NCBI GenBank assembly: GCA_023630585.1 | Contig: CM042565.1 | Location: 7,934,513 to 7,998,512, forward strand | Length of the DNA: 64,000 bases | Source of the DNA: Cranoglanis bouderius | Taxonomy: Eukaryota; Chordata; Actinopteri; Siluriformes; Cranoglanididae | Direction: 5' to 3' | Part shown: piece after piece, positions 23,641-35,001 of the stretch | Layout: each line of letters begins with the position of its first letter | How positions within the stretch are numbered: position 1 is the first letter of the stretch | Translations under genes and position numbers: made by a program | The notes under the pieces: model-generated | Told to the model about the DNA's origin: nothing | Database searches by the model: none | What the model saw: the letters and a program-made list of their open reading frames with translations, nothing else

Positions 23641-26170
23641 AAGAAATACCAGGGGCAAGTAGTTATCCAATCTTCAGATGATGACAGACTCTGTGGCCTG
23701 GAAAAGCTTGGATCATCCCAATGTTGTGGAAGAGAAACCTACATGACTGTGACAAGTTTGCAACACAAGCAGAGAATGATAGCTGGTTGTCCAGAATTAC
23801 ACCAAGTTTTTGTGTGTTGACAGATGGTGTGATCATAGACGGGGATTTCGTTTCAGCTGATGAGCTGTCATCCATGCTGAGATGCTGCCACAAGTTTGTG
23901 AGATCCACGCAGAAGCATGAATGTCTGAGGGAGAAGAGAATGAGTTATATGTCATCAACATAACAGTGGTACTGTATGAAAAACCATGTGATGATATTAC
24001 TTCAAGGAGAGAGTGGGTATAGAGGATAAAAAATAGAAGAGGACCAAGCACTCGAGTCAGTAGTGTGCATGGAGCAGATGTGGATGTCACTTGATATGAC
24101 CGTCCCTCCACTTAGCAAGCAAACCAATTCCAACCTGGAATTTCAAGGCTTGTCAGGAGGAACAGTTGAGTCTTGTCATTGACCAAGCCAAAGGCTACTG
24201 AGAGGTCAAGAAGGATCAAGATCAGTGACAGCTTGGCTGATCTAGTGGCGAGACGCTTCTCATTAACAGCCACAAGGACTGTGGAGTGCACTGTTTTGTT
24301 TGGAGTCCTTTCAGGGGATCATTCCTGCTGGGAGAGACAGTTGATAGAAAGCTGCACCATCAGAAATTTTTAAGAGAATGGAATAAAGTGATACTAGTGT
24401 TAATTTTGTCAGTTATTTTTTAAAATTTCATCTTAGTCTTATTCCTGTGTCAAATGTCCTTGATAGTTTTTATTTATTTATCATATTTCATCAACCTTGT
24501 CTGGACATTTTAGTCTTATCTTAGTCAAAGGAAACCATAAGTATTTTAGTTATTTCTAGTTTTAGTCAATTAAAACTGTTGACATTTTAGTCACAGAGAA
24601 CTGTAGACATTTTTAGCCATAAGATTATTTTTCAGTCAATCTAGTGTAGCCAGTGGTGGAAATGGCCGAGATACACAGGGGGGACTCTAGTTGGGAAGTT
24701 TTTTTTTTTTTTTGGAAGATGGTGGGGGTAAATATGTGTAAATATAATATAAACATATAAATATAAATACCTCTATAATATTATAATAACATTAGACTTA
24801 TTTCATGTCTCCTCCTTTCTTGAGTATCAAGACAGGAACATTAATTATTTGTGTCACAAAACAAACACCATTCATTCATCCTTATCTTCCATATCACGAC
24901 CCTCTGCCCTCTCACTCCTAGCTTTTTTTTATTTTTTATTATTTTATTTATATATTTTTTTTACCAGGCGCTCCAAAGTAATTTAATATAGTTTTTTTTC
25001 ATCCTGCCCAACTGACTGTCTCTCTCCCCTTCAGACTCCTCTCTCTCTTTTTTGCCTTTTTTGACTATCAACAAAAATACAAGTGACAGCCTGTGGCAGT
25101 GCAATAAAGAAAATGAAAGTGGTACAGTAAAAGCCAATAGTGGCTTGAGAATCTGCATCAATGCTAGCTAAAACATTTTACAAACATTACATATCTCTCT
25201 ATGCAACTACTGACCGAGTTTCTATTTGTAATAAACATGTAGGCTGACATAACTGTAGATATGACTCTTAATAAACTATGATAGTGAAAATAAAGTAAGA
25301 TGAATAAGGGCGTTCGAAATAGATTAAACCTGGATCATTTCAGGTATGTGCACACAGCGTTATCCATATCAGAGTTTCTACTATCGCATCTGTTAAAGTA
25401 ACTGTTTCTGTTAAGATTTTCGGCTACGTTAAGACTCTGTTAACTTACCTGAGGTGGTCTGATTGGTCCTGTGAGGACGCGTGCTGATAGAGAAGCGTTC
25501 CCATTGGCTGCAGCCTGTAGGTATTATGGCCAATCAGGAAAGTCAACATTGTGCAACCACATGCAGAATATCCTCGCTACGCTTATGTGTGTATTTTGTC
25601 TCCTTTTTTTGTTGATGAAAATAAAGAAAGATTTTGGTAGGGTTATTATTTTTTAAACTACATTTTAGTCTTGTCTTTTTTCATCAACAATATTGCATGT
25701 TGATATAGTCACAGTCAGTGTTTAATGACGTCGGTGTCATCTCGTCATTGTCTCGTCTTAGTCGTGGAAAAAAAGGTTGTCGATGAAAGTTTTTCTTCAT
25801 AGTTTTCAGTAATGAAATTTACACTAAGTGATACTGATCAGTAGATGCTAATGTCCGAGGTCTCTAGCACAGGGATAGGACCAGCAGAGAAGTGGTGGAT
25901 GAGAGAGGCTGCAGAACCTCTAGAAAGAGGAGAAAAGCATTTTAATAAGATGGCAAGGGGAGAAGGAGAATGAATTGTATTAATAGAAGTAGGAGGGAAA
26001 GATTGGAGGATCGTGTTAATTTTCTCTTCAAAGAAGGTGGCAAAGCCTTCAGCAGATAGGGAGGAGGATGAGGGGGAGGCTTGAGACATGAAGAGACTGA
26101 GTTTGCATCAGAGGAAGATGAAGGGAAATTGATTCTAGCTTTCCATTTTAAAAGGATGCTTGGCAGCATT
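23640..26170 (-). mobile_element. L2-like LINE fragment, split by an hAT element
   Basis: On the minus strand, frames give SLILILLDLSVAF (reverse-transcriptase palm motif with the first Asp), VLGPLLFFILYTHSL, and KLGVILDNQLSFSACVANL with LSQSCRFLFHNI near the C-terminus. These are in the order of an L2/CR1-type reverse transcriptase. An upstream piece (26089-25838) reads EGFATFFEEKINTI and SAGPIPVLE. The hAT at 24395-25826 separates the two parts. About 80 residues expected between them are missing. Frameshifts and stops are frequent. Confidence 0.8.
24395..25826. mobile_element. hAT-type element with perfect 8-bp target duplication
   Basis: The left end is tagtgttaatttt and the right end is the inverse, aaatttacacta. 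Both are flanked by the identical octamer AGTGATAC (24387-24394 and 25827-25834), the hallmark of hAT insertion. The subterminal parts are rich in TTTTAGTC. The 1432-bp interior has no transposase frame, so it is non-autonomous. Confidence 0.85.
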
Positions 26171-27120
26171 CACGTCAGAGAGAAAAAAAAAAACCTTAGA
26201 TAGAGAAGCCAGCAGTAGGAGTGGAGAAGATCATCAAGTTGTGATACTCTGCACTTTCTCTCTGCTGCTCTTAATTCTTTCCGAATGCTGCACAGCACAT
26301 CTGGCAGTCAAGGGGCAAAGCGAGACTTTCTTTCACAATATCACTTTGGATTAGCACCATGGATCTGTTTTGAATTTTACGCAGGGTGAAACACTTACTT
26401 CTTTGTTCTTTCGTTGTTAAGCATTCTGTAAAATGTAAAAATAAAATGAAAGCCATTTCTGAGCTAATGTCTCTAGCCCTATAGCTAGCCTCTCTGGTCC
26501 AATGAGCTGCCTTCAGCTATATAATCTACGTAAATGCAATAAGCTGCAACAGAGGACCTGCTACAGAATCAGAGCTTGCGCATGTTTAATTAAACCCTGG
26601 TGAGCCCTGGTGTAGAAGAAAGATGGCAGCGGTGGACAATGGATGAAGTGAGGAGAGAAAAGTATTGGTTGCTAATTCAAGTGGTAGAGATGTAAAGGAG
26701 ACAGGGTGGAGTGACTAAAAAGTGCGATGGAACAATGGAGGCAGGATGGACAGACACACTGTCTGCAAAACAGTCTAGAGTGTCTGGTACATTTTGACAT
26801 GTAATTTGATTAACATGGTAAAGATTATCTTGTTTACTCACCACTAACTGCTTCAAGTAAATCTTTTTTTATTTTTTAATTTTTTTTATTTTTTAAAATA
26901 TAATCAGTATTCTGATGTCCTTTTTTTCAGTCCATTGACAAATTATTATGTAGCAAAGTTTGTTTCCCACTGAAAACCGATGCATGGACCTGCATATCCA
27001 CAGCCACACAGAGAGCTAACTAGATTGCAACACTAGAGATCCTGAAGCTTATGAACAGAAAAGTGTACAAAAAGTTATTGGTCCCTCTGTGACCCATAGG
27101 CGAAATATCTGAGACTGAGA
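26171..27120. other. Intergenic with repeat pieces
   Basis: Bases 26455-26585 are the second member of the pair with 12009-12130. The stretches flanking it (26171-26290 and 26600-26780) have the composition of the LINE to the left and may be its 5' continuation. I see no gene. Confidence 0.45.
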
Positions 27121-27124
27121 TTAC

Positions 27125-27545
27125 AATACACAGTCCCTCCAGGATTTTGCGATAGCAGAAATGAGCAAAAATCAAGGAAACTGCAATAGTCGCAGGAGCT
27201 TGCAATTTTTCAAAATTACCACAGATTTTTCACACATTTGGGCCAAGACATGCCATGTAACATCATCACAACTCGCCATGTCACATCATCACAACGCTCA
27301 TTCAGCCAAAGCCTCCTTCAATTCATGTGCGTCGAACATGAGTACAGCGAAAAGGTCTCATTTACCAACAAACATCACTCTGAAAGAACGTGCAAAACAA
27401 TATCGTGCAATTGCAATTTCCCCAATTCAAGTAGTTCCCAATTCAAGAAGTTGCACTGCAAATTTTGAAAAAAGCCACAGCAAAATCATTTGTGGCCGTA
27501 ACACTCACAAAAAAAACTCCGCAAAATCCTGTATGGATTGAATTC
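27125..27545. mobile_element. MITE family M1, copy 1
   Basis: The ends are near inverse: agtccctccaggattttgcg on the left and ccgcaaaatcctgtatgga on the right. The interior includes gggccaagacatg, gcgtcgaacatgagtaca and aaaagccacagcaaaatc. A second copy lies inverted at 42655-43040 and a truncated one at 57857-57955. An accidental open frame of about 126 codons spans it but shows no known domain. Confidence 0.75.
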
Positions 27546-28429
27546 AGAGGTCTAACTGCTCAGTTGTTTAAATGACATAAATTTAAGTTGCTCTGGATAA
27601 AGACGTATGCCAAATGGCATGAATATTCAATATATAGTTTAAACATACTGTTGCTGGTGACTTCATATTTGAAAATAGTCAATTTAGTGAGTCTAAGCAA
27701 TACAAAAGAAAAAGTAACAATCTGATATAGGAAATGACTATGTTTTAACATAGCTATAAAGTAACCTTGTTACCTGGCTGGTAATTATACACTGGGCAAG
27801 AATTATGCAGGGTTAGTTTCTACCAACATAGAATCGACAATTTAACATATAGCGCACACATACAAAAGAAGCTGAAGAACCCACAAATCCATCTAATGAC
27901 TGTCTATGTTTGGACTGTTAATGGATCAAACACATAGAAGGAAAAGGATGTTACTGTCACAGAGTTGGGATTATACTCTACATTAGTTCTCACTGTGTCG
28001 TTCCCGGGCGTCGATCATTATTACAAAGCAGCAAAGCTGCTTGAGTGTGAAGCAAGAAAACAGAATGTTCTGTCTGCTTCCTGGATTAGTACAGCTATTT
28101 GCAGAACTTGGTCTTTCTCCCTTTCACCCTCTGGAGACAGCTGTGCCTAGCATGTGCACACTGACTGCCTGAAGCCGCACTGACCGCCTGTAGCGTATGT
28201 GGTATAAAGATAGAGGTGACTATATGGTGCAGATATAGATATATGTATGGGTTTAAGACCAGATTTTGCTTCTGTTTGAGGGACCCATTGGTTCTAATAT
28301 AAAATAAATAAATAAAACAATCAATGAATGCAATCAATGGCTTCTGAACTACAGAAAATGTTCTACAGTTTTGACATTCAGAATTCAGCACCAATAGACA
28401 TATGCTTTTAGCATAAAACCTTGTGCGTG

Positions 28430-28431
<2 letters not shown>
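27546..28431. other. Intergenic, nothing recognised
   Basis: No coding signal, repeat or RNA gene seen. Confidence 0.5.
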
Positions 28432-28464
<33 letters not shown>

Positions 28465-28586
28465 TTGTGAATCTGGGTCAGAAAAAAAGAGGAGATTATG
28501 TGCAGAGCTCCCTCCTATCTGTGTGTTGATGTTGCTGAATGTATTAGACTGAGGGATTTCTAGGACATGCATCAAAGAACATTCAG

Positions 28587-28661
<75 letters not shown>
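28432..28661. repeat. GT and CA microsatellites in opposite orientation
   Basis: (GT)n at 28432-28463 and (CA)n at 28591-28661 are complementary to each other across a 127-base spacer. Outside the repeats the flanks are not complementary. Confidence 0.9.
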
Positions 28662-28665
<4 letters not shown>

Positions 28666-30282
28666 GGTGTTCTCATTCAACTGTTATATAAAATAGCTTT
28701 TAACAGGTCAGTAAGTTCACCAAGGAGAGTCATTCATTATAGCTATAGCATGGTTCTTCTATATCCTCGATAGGAGTGTGACTTTTCCATCCCAGTCTCA
28801 CAGAAAAATAAATAAACAAATAAATAAATAAATGTTCATATGCAGCTTTTCTACAGCACCTTCTATACAATGAATATCAACATTCTGGCACAAACATGCG
28901 TTGCATATCCATGTCTCAGGCATTCACTCAATGCAGCAATGTAATTTAACCATGCCCACCTCTACCATTATGCTGTTTGAATGAGATCTCTATTCAATAA
29001 ATCATTTTACCTATGCTTTAAAAATATATTAATTACACTTACTGGACTTAAATTCAATTAAATAAGCCTAACTTCTCTTCTTCTATGCAAACACATTCAG
29101 GCTTGAAGATCACGTGGTAACGGGTCATGGTACCGTGGGTATTTTCGAAACTAAATGTATTATATTCAAAAGGGTTACAGTATCAGAAAAAGGTGAAAGA
29201 ATGCATTAAACTACAAGTATTTTTACAGAAATTCAAGATTATCTTCTTTTGTTTGACGGAGATTTAGCAAGAACAAACTGTCACTGTACTGTTCTCACCC
29301 CTCCCCCTTTTTTTCAAAACTCATCATGGTAGGAATGGAATTTTTTAGAAAAGAGTGTGCAAAAGCTGAAGGTTGAGGGTCCATCAGTGGCTCTCTGGTA
29401 GACCTGGGATCTGAACTCACGGCAAGCAAGTAGTCAAGTATGTTTATTCTTATGTAAATGTACAACCAGGACAGGCAGACATTTGAGTAACAGCTCAAGA
29501 TGTAATTAATAAAAGATCAAGTGTAAAAGACAGAGATGACTGTTAATAACAAAACCAAGTGGTCAGTGAACAATACATGCTAATAGGAAATGATACTATT
29601 TCCAAGCGGTTCTTACTAAACTGTTCAAACCATAAATGTCTTCACCGCCTGTATCGACTGCCAAATCTTTCTGACGATCAGATAAGGAGTGACAGATAAA
29701 CAGAACGGGTGTGCCCACACTTAAAATAAATCTTGCCATCCCAGTCTCTGAGAGATCTATTTCTCCTAAGCAATTCGGGCAGATGTAATAACATATCTAT
29801 CTTGTGTTGATTTAGGTGCACTACCAGGAACTATTTAGCAACTATGACACAATACATTTATACAGTTATTACATAGCCTGTTTTTGCACCATGGAAATAA
29901 ACAGATATTCTCTGAATGTGACTTTGCCGTGGACATACCTAATTAGGTTGTACCACATTTTACTGTGCTCTTGCACACTCTTTTCTAAAAATTCCATTCC
30001 TACCGTGATGAATTCGTACAATTTCTCAAATTCTAGACACACAGCTGATGGGCCGATGAAGAGAGCTGATGAATTCCAAGCATGTTTAGAATTTGAAAAT
30101 GTTGTGAACTTCTGATATAATATATGTGAGGGTATGTGAGAAGATTATGTGTGGGATGCATTAGGTATGGGAGAAGATTATGAGATTTATTCATAAGCAA
30201 AATAATCTCGCTCTGTGGATGAGGATGACGCAGCTGTCAGGAGTTTGTGGTCTCGGGACAAGGCGTATTAATTTGCTAGATT

Positions 30283-30286
<4 letters not shown>
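28662..30286. other. Intergenic with a 45-bp inverted repeat pair
   Basis: Bases 29321-29367 and 29967-30011 are inverse copies (shared gtaggaatggaatttt and agaaaagagtgtgcaa). An AAAT run lies at 28803-28832. No gene is seen. Confidence 0.6.

Positions 30287-30359
<73 letters not shown>
30287..30359 (+). repeat. GA microsatellite
   Basis: A pure (AG)n run of about 73 bases. Confidence 0.97.
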
Positions 30360-30363
<4 letters not shown>

Positions 30364-30532
30364 GAAGTTTGAGACAAAGAAAAAAATGCCTGATACAAGG
30401 AAAAAATACAAAAGTCATTCTCACAAACTTTCTGTCTGTTATAATGTTTTGGATTCTTCTCAAATTCACCTGGACACTCAAACCAATTAAAACAAAGAGC
30501 TGCTCAGTAGCAAGACCACATACCTTTAAAGT

Positions 30533-30641
30533 CACACACACAAACACACACACACACACACACACATACACACACACACTGTACATACAAGTATATCATA
30601 AAAAAAACTAGTCTTAAAACTCTTGTATTTGATTGTTTTTC

Positions 30642-30683
<42 letters not shown>

Positions 30684-30759
30684 CACACACACACACACGC
30701 ACACAAGCATTAGTTAGACTTTGGACGGAGCAGGCTGACTGGCTAAGGGGAGGGCAGGA

Positions 30760-30818
<59 letters not shown>

Positions 30819-30895
30819 GGGAGTGAGAAAGGGTGAAAGTAGAGGGAGTCCTGCACTGAGAGACAGACACAGAGAGAGAGAGAGAGAGAGAGAGT

Positions 30896-30960
<65 letters not shown>
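30533..30960. repeat. Cluster of CA, GA and GT microsatellites
   Basis: Runs occur at 30533-30579 (CA), 30644-30704 (CA with GC interruptions), 30762-30814 (GA), and 30870-30960 (GA passing into GT). Together with 30287-30359 they form a microsatellite-dense block of 0.7 kb. Confidence 0.95.
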
Positions 30961-30965
<5 letters not shown>

Positions 30966-31099
30966 GTGGCAGGCTGTTTCTCTCCTCATACACTCCTCTC
31001 TCTTTTTCCCCCTTCTCCTTCTTTTGTTCTCTCTCATGGCTGATTCTGTGAGGAAGTGGCTGAAGTGTCTGAGTGCAGAAACGGGATTAGGCTATCAAA

Positions 31100-31112
31100 C
31101 TCAACTCAGAAA

Positions 31113-31155
<43 letters not shown>

Positions 31156-31300
31156 TTTTTTTAAAAAGCAGGAGCTGAAGAAACAATGAGAAGGTGTGGA
31201 GCTAAACATACTGTATGTGTCTGTGGGTGTGCCCAAAAAGTGCAGAGGAAAAAAAGGGAACATGAAGAGGCAACTTTGTTGGGAGAAAACGAGAAGGAAG
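31100..31300 (+). other. Weak candidate first exon
   Basis: An AAT microsatellite (31113-31153) is followed by GA-rich sequence containing ATGs at 31183 and 31262 and ending in the strong donor consensus gaaggaag|gtgagt at 31300/31301. The pyrimidine-rich tract at 30985-31035 and this arrangement could mark the 5' end of a transcript. No homology, TATA or downstream exon supports it, so it may be chance. Confidence 0.2.
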
Positions 31301-31345
31301 GTGAGTGAAAAGTCCTGACTGAGAGCTTCGGTTGAAGTCTAACTC

Positions 31346-31346
<1 letters not shown>

Positions 31347-31384
<38 letters not shown>

Positions 31385-31397
31385 GTGTGTGTGTGTG
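31347..31397 (+). repeat. GT microsatellite
   Basis: A (GT)n run with a central GCGCGC interruption. Confidence 0.95.
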
Positions 31398-32524
31398 AGA
31401 TGGAAGTTGAGACTATAGCATCAGAAAGCTTCTTCTTAGAACTGCCTTTCACTTTATAATTGGGCAATCAGAACTTCTAAAGTTAGACATAATGAAAGTG
31501 TTTATAATGAAGATTTGTATCTGTGTTGTTGTGGTAATTACAAACTCGATGTTGTGTGAATGTGTGAATGTGTGATTGAGTTGAGTACCCTGGGGTGCAT
31601 TGCAGTATATGCAATTTTAATTAATGTATAGAAGTGTTCAAATCTACAGCTAGCTTAACTATGATATTCAATTCTGCCTGATTATATGAATAACAACATT
31701 TGTTTGGGCATATAGGGGCATATCAGTTAAATATAATGATGTATAAACCAATAAAGCAATAAACTATAAACGGGACACTGGTTGCACTCCCTACCCGAGG
31801 AAAGAAGTCCCAAGTGTCAGCTTGTCCCAGTTGTCAAAAGAATGTGTATGTGCATGATGTCCAATTTATATACCAATAGTTACCATTCACTGTATTATTC
31901 ATTAATTGTCTGTTAGTATACTCTAAAACATTAACAAAAATATCTTTATCGACATGACAAACCACATGACACTCAACATAGTCAACATTGTTGTGAAAAG
32001 ATTTGCGCAACCCAACTTGCTTGAAAATGAAGTGAAAAATGGTTAATAACTTGCTTTAAAGGTCGTGGTTTATATTTCTATAATGAATTTCTTGACGTGG
32101 TGGTTCCAGAAATAAATGTTATTTAGACAATAGAGAAGGGTGTAGAAGCACCTACACTTTTAACCTCATAAAGAAATCCAAATTCTATGAATATGCACTT
32201 GTCCTGAACCCTACACACCTCACCCCTTCTCCTGTTAAACCAGCAAAAAAGTAAATAGTTGAGGTTAGATTTTCTCAACTTCTCATTTGTGAAACTGTGT
32301 TGAAGTCAGATGTTAGAGAAAGCTGACACAGAAGTTTATGTGTGCCAGCATTTAGCCTAGCTACATAATTACATTAAGTAGCAAGGTAGTAGTGTTGCTA
32401 CTTCTACATCAATTAGTTTGTGATTAGTTTAATAATTTTATCACCTGAGTAGTGGAATAGCACTGATAGGCACCATAGTTTTTCTTAATGTACACAAGAT
32501 ATACAAAAAAAATATGTATATAGC
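31398..32524. other. Intergenic, nothing recognised
   Basis: AT-rich sequence with no coding signal or repeat I can place. Confidence 0.5.
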
Positions 32525-32665
32525 TGCTGGGTGGCACAGCTCCAGGGTTCACTGTCAGCTTGGTTTACTGGCTGTGTGGCATTTCATGTGTTCTCCCTGT
32601 GTCCATGTAGGTTTCTTCCCAACCTCCAAACGCATGCTGGTAGGTGGATTAGATATATTAAGATT
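32525..32665 (+). mobile_element. SINE fragment (family C body)
   Basis: The order gggtggcacagctccaggg, ttgtttactggctgtgtgg-like sequence, gtgttctccctgtgtcca and aacctccaaacgcatgctgg matches a tRNA-derived fish SINE whose inverse is at 13555-13745. Confidence 0.6.
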
Positions 32666-32937
32666 AAAGAACAGTTTCTTCCCATAGCCAATCAAATGCA
32701 TAAATCCTCCTCCCCTCCCTCCCCTACCTAAGACTGAGATGCAATAAACCATGCAATAAACCCCCCTCCTTCCCCATGGCATTTTACTTTACATTACCTT
32801 CATTTTGCACTATTGTGTAAATATCACCTCACTGTGGTTATCTTTATTGTTATTTATTTATGTTTTCCTATTATGTGTCTACTGCCAATCCTTAAGAGCT
32901 GCTAAACTGTTTTTCATTGTTTTTAAAACAATCACAA

Positions 32938-33065
<128 letters not shown>

Positions 33066-33198
33066 AAATTGAATGTATGAGTCCATGGTGCACTGCCATG
33101 GATTGGCATTCCATCCAGGGTGTTGCACCTCACGCCCAGTGTTTACAACAAGCTCTGTTCCCTCCACAACCCTGACCAGGATAAATCGGTTTCTGAAG

Positions 33199-33782
33199 CA
33201 GTGTTGCCAACTGTTTTCAGGGGAAAGTAGCTAATGCATGCTCAAAAGGTCACTAGAAATCTGCTTATTCATGCAAGTGGGACAACAATGGTGAATAGTG
33301 ATTGGACTTTGGGAAAGAATGGTGCTTAGTTATTGGTCTTTTTTGGGGATGAATGGTAGTCAGTGATTGGTCTTTGGGAAAAAAAGGTGATCAGTGATTG
33401 GTCTTTGGGAAAGAATGATGATCAGGGATTGGTCTTTGGGAAAAAAAGGTGATCAGTGATTGGTCTTTGGGAAGAATGGTGATCAGTGATTGGTCTTTGT
33501 GGAAGAATGGTGATTAGTGGTTGGTTTTTGGGAAGAATGGTGATCAGTGATTGGTCTTTGGGAACATAGGCTCACACAAGCATAACTCAGTCAGGCTTTA
33601 CACACTGGGGTTCCCTAGCAACTGTGAGCTGTAGAACAATATCAAGTCCAGGACAGTCGCTAATATCTGCTCAACAGCTACTAGATATTTTGCAAGGCTG
33701 TTTTTTTTTTTTTTTTTAATGAAGCCACTAAAGGAGTCTAAATGTCACCAAATCTAGCGAAGTCTATAAGTTGGCAACACAG
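33199..33782. mobile_element. hAT-type MITE carrying a minisatellite
   Basis: The left end cagtgttgccaactg and right end agttggcaacacag are inverse. The flanks TTCTGAAG (33191-33198) and TACTGAAG (33783-33790) are an 8-bp target duplication with one mismatch. The interior holds nine tandem units of 30-34 bp (33293-33565) and then a unique half shared with 50890-51212. Confidence 0.8.
33293..33565 (+). repeat. 31-bp minisatellite with ATTGG in each unit
   Basis: Nine units have the core gtgatcagtgattggtcttt followed by gggaaagaat or a variant. Unit length ranges from 30 to 34 bp. Each unit has ATTGG, the inverse of the CCAAT box. Confidence 0.9.
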
Positions 33783-33812
33783 TACTGAAGATGAGTTAAT
33801 CAACTAATGAAT

Positions 33813-34542
33813 ACAAGTTATAGCTGCTTCTTGTTTGTTGATTGGAAACAAAAAACAAAAAAAACAACTGAGCTGGGCTGATAATAGGACAAAATTGTTT
33901 ACAAGAATAAACTGATAAATTGTTAGGCAGCTTCCTGTGATTAACTATTGTGTGTGATTGCCATTGATAATTGATCTAGTTTCACCCTAGCTCAAATAGT
34001 AGCTTGTTAGCTTTAGCTAACTGCAATTTAAAGCAAGCTTGCCCAACATTGCCTCAGTTGAGTATACTATGTGCACTTTTTATGTAAGCTTAAGCTGTAT
34101 GGAGTTCACACCAGAATGTCTTTTTTCCAGCTGCTGTGCTAAAAATGTTGATTGATTCTAGCTAGCAAACAACTGCTATCGAATTTATGATTTATGACTG
34201 TATGCCTATATTGAACTTGAATTGAACTTGAAATATCATTTTGGGGAAGATGGTGGAAGCTTTTGTTCTTCTTTAGTTCACTTCTTGTTTTATTTGATTT
34301 CATTTTAATTTTTTAAATGAATAAAACCAGATAAATCCCCCATCTTCCTGTACAAAAACACTTTAATATAAATACATAGGTTGGTTCTATCCAAGGACAA
34401 AAAAAATATCTTTTTTTTTTTGGTTAAAAAGTACATTAAGTGCAAAAAGCATTTTACAAAAGAGATTTCAGAAATAGCTGGCGTGTATTCAGTCTATAAA
34501 TGTGCTGAGATTACAGTAGATTTGGCACCATCGTTTGGTCAC
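33813..34542. other. Intergenic, nothing recognised
   Basis: AT-rich with short A and T runs. No gene or repeat recognised. Confidence 0.5.
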
Positions 34543-34888
34543 CCTGCTGAAATATTCAGCCTAGTCTGATGAGCTACCAGCCGCCAAAACACAGGCCAAG
34601 GTGGTCAAACTGGTAGACCATCTTTGCAAGTGAGTAAGTGCTGGCAGAAAGGAAATGGTTTCTGAATTACCATTACTAATGCAACATCATACATAAGGTA
34701 TTTGTAAAGAAAAGAACACAATCTAAAGGTAATTCGATTAAATCAAACATTCATTAAACAATTGATTTAGTATTATAGTGGAAAATAATTCACCAGCTGG
34801 CAAAGATGGTTTACCAGCTTGACCAACTCAGCTTGTGTTTTGGCAGATGGTAGCTGGTCAGACTAAGCTGGATATTTCAGGAGGTCAG
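34543..34888. mobile_element. Fold-back MITE
   Basis: Two arms of about 90 bases (34543-34635 and 34795-34888) are inverse copies: cctgctgaaatattcagcc against ctggatatttcagga, plus gctaccagccgccaaaacaca against tgtgttttggcagatggtagc-type sequence, and gtagaccatctttgc against gcaaagatggtttac. The loop is about 160 bases of non-coding DNA. Confidence 0.8.
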
Positions 34889-35001
34889 GAAAAAATTTTA
34901 ATTAAGGGCAGGGGGATATCTTTCCCTGTGGGTATCCCCTTCTACCATAAATAACTATTCACAGCTCTATAAGTTTGCATGTTTGCAAACTTGTTTGCAT
35001 G

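Larger units (their letters stand above)
33075..33812 (+). mobile_element. SINE tail interrupted by an hAT MITE
   Basis: The left part, with ttccatccagggtgttgc, ctcacgcccagtgtt and accctgaccaggataaa, is a SINE 3' body. It breaks at 33198 and appears to resume at 33783 with tactgaagatgag, as the usual SINE tail (taaagcgg..actgaagatgaatg) would. Confidence 0.6.

Noticed and set aside
27161..27541. 126-codon + strand frame as a host gene
   Set aside because: It lies entirely within the M1 MITE and repeats with it elsewhere, so it is not a single-copy host gene.
30191..31037. Several open frames rich in CVCV, THTH, SLSL or ERER
   Set aside because: They are translations of GT, CA, CT and GA microsatellites and have no coding meaning.
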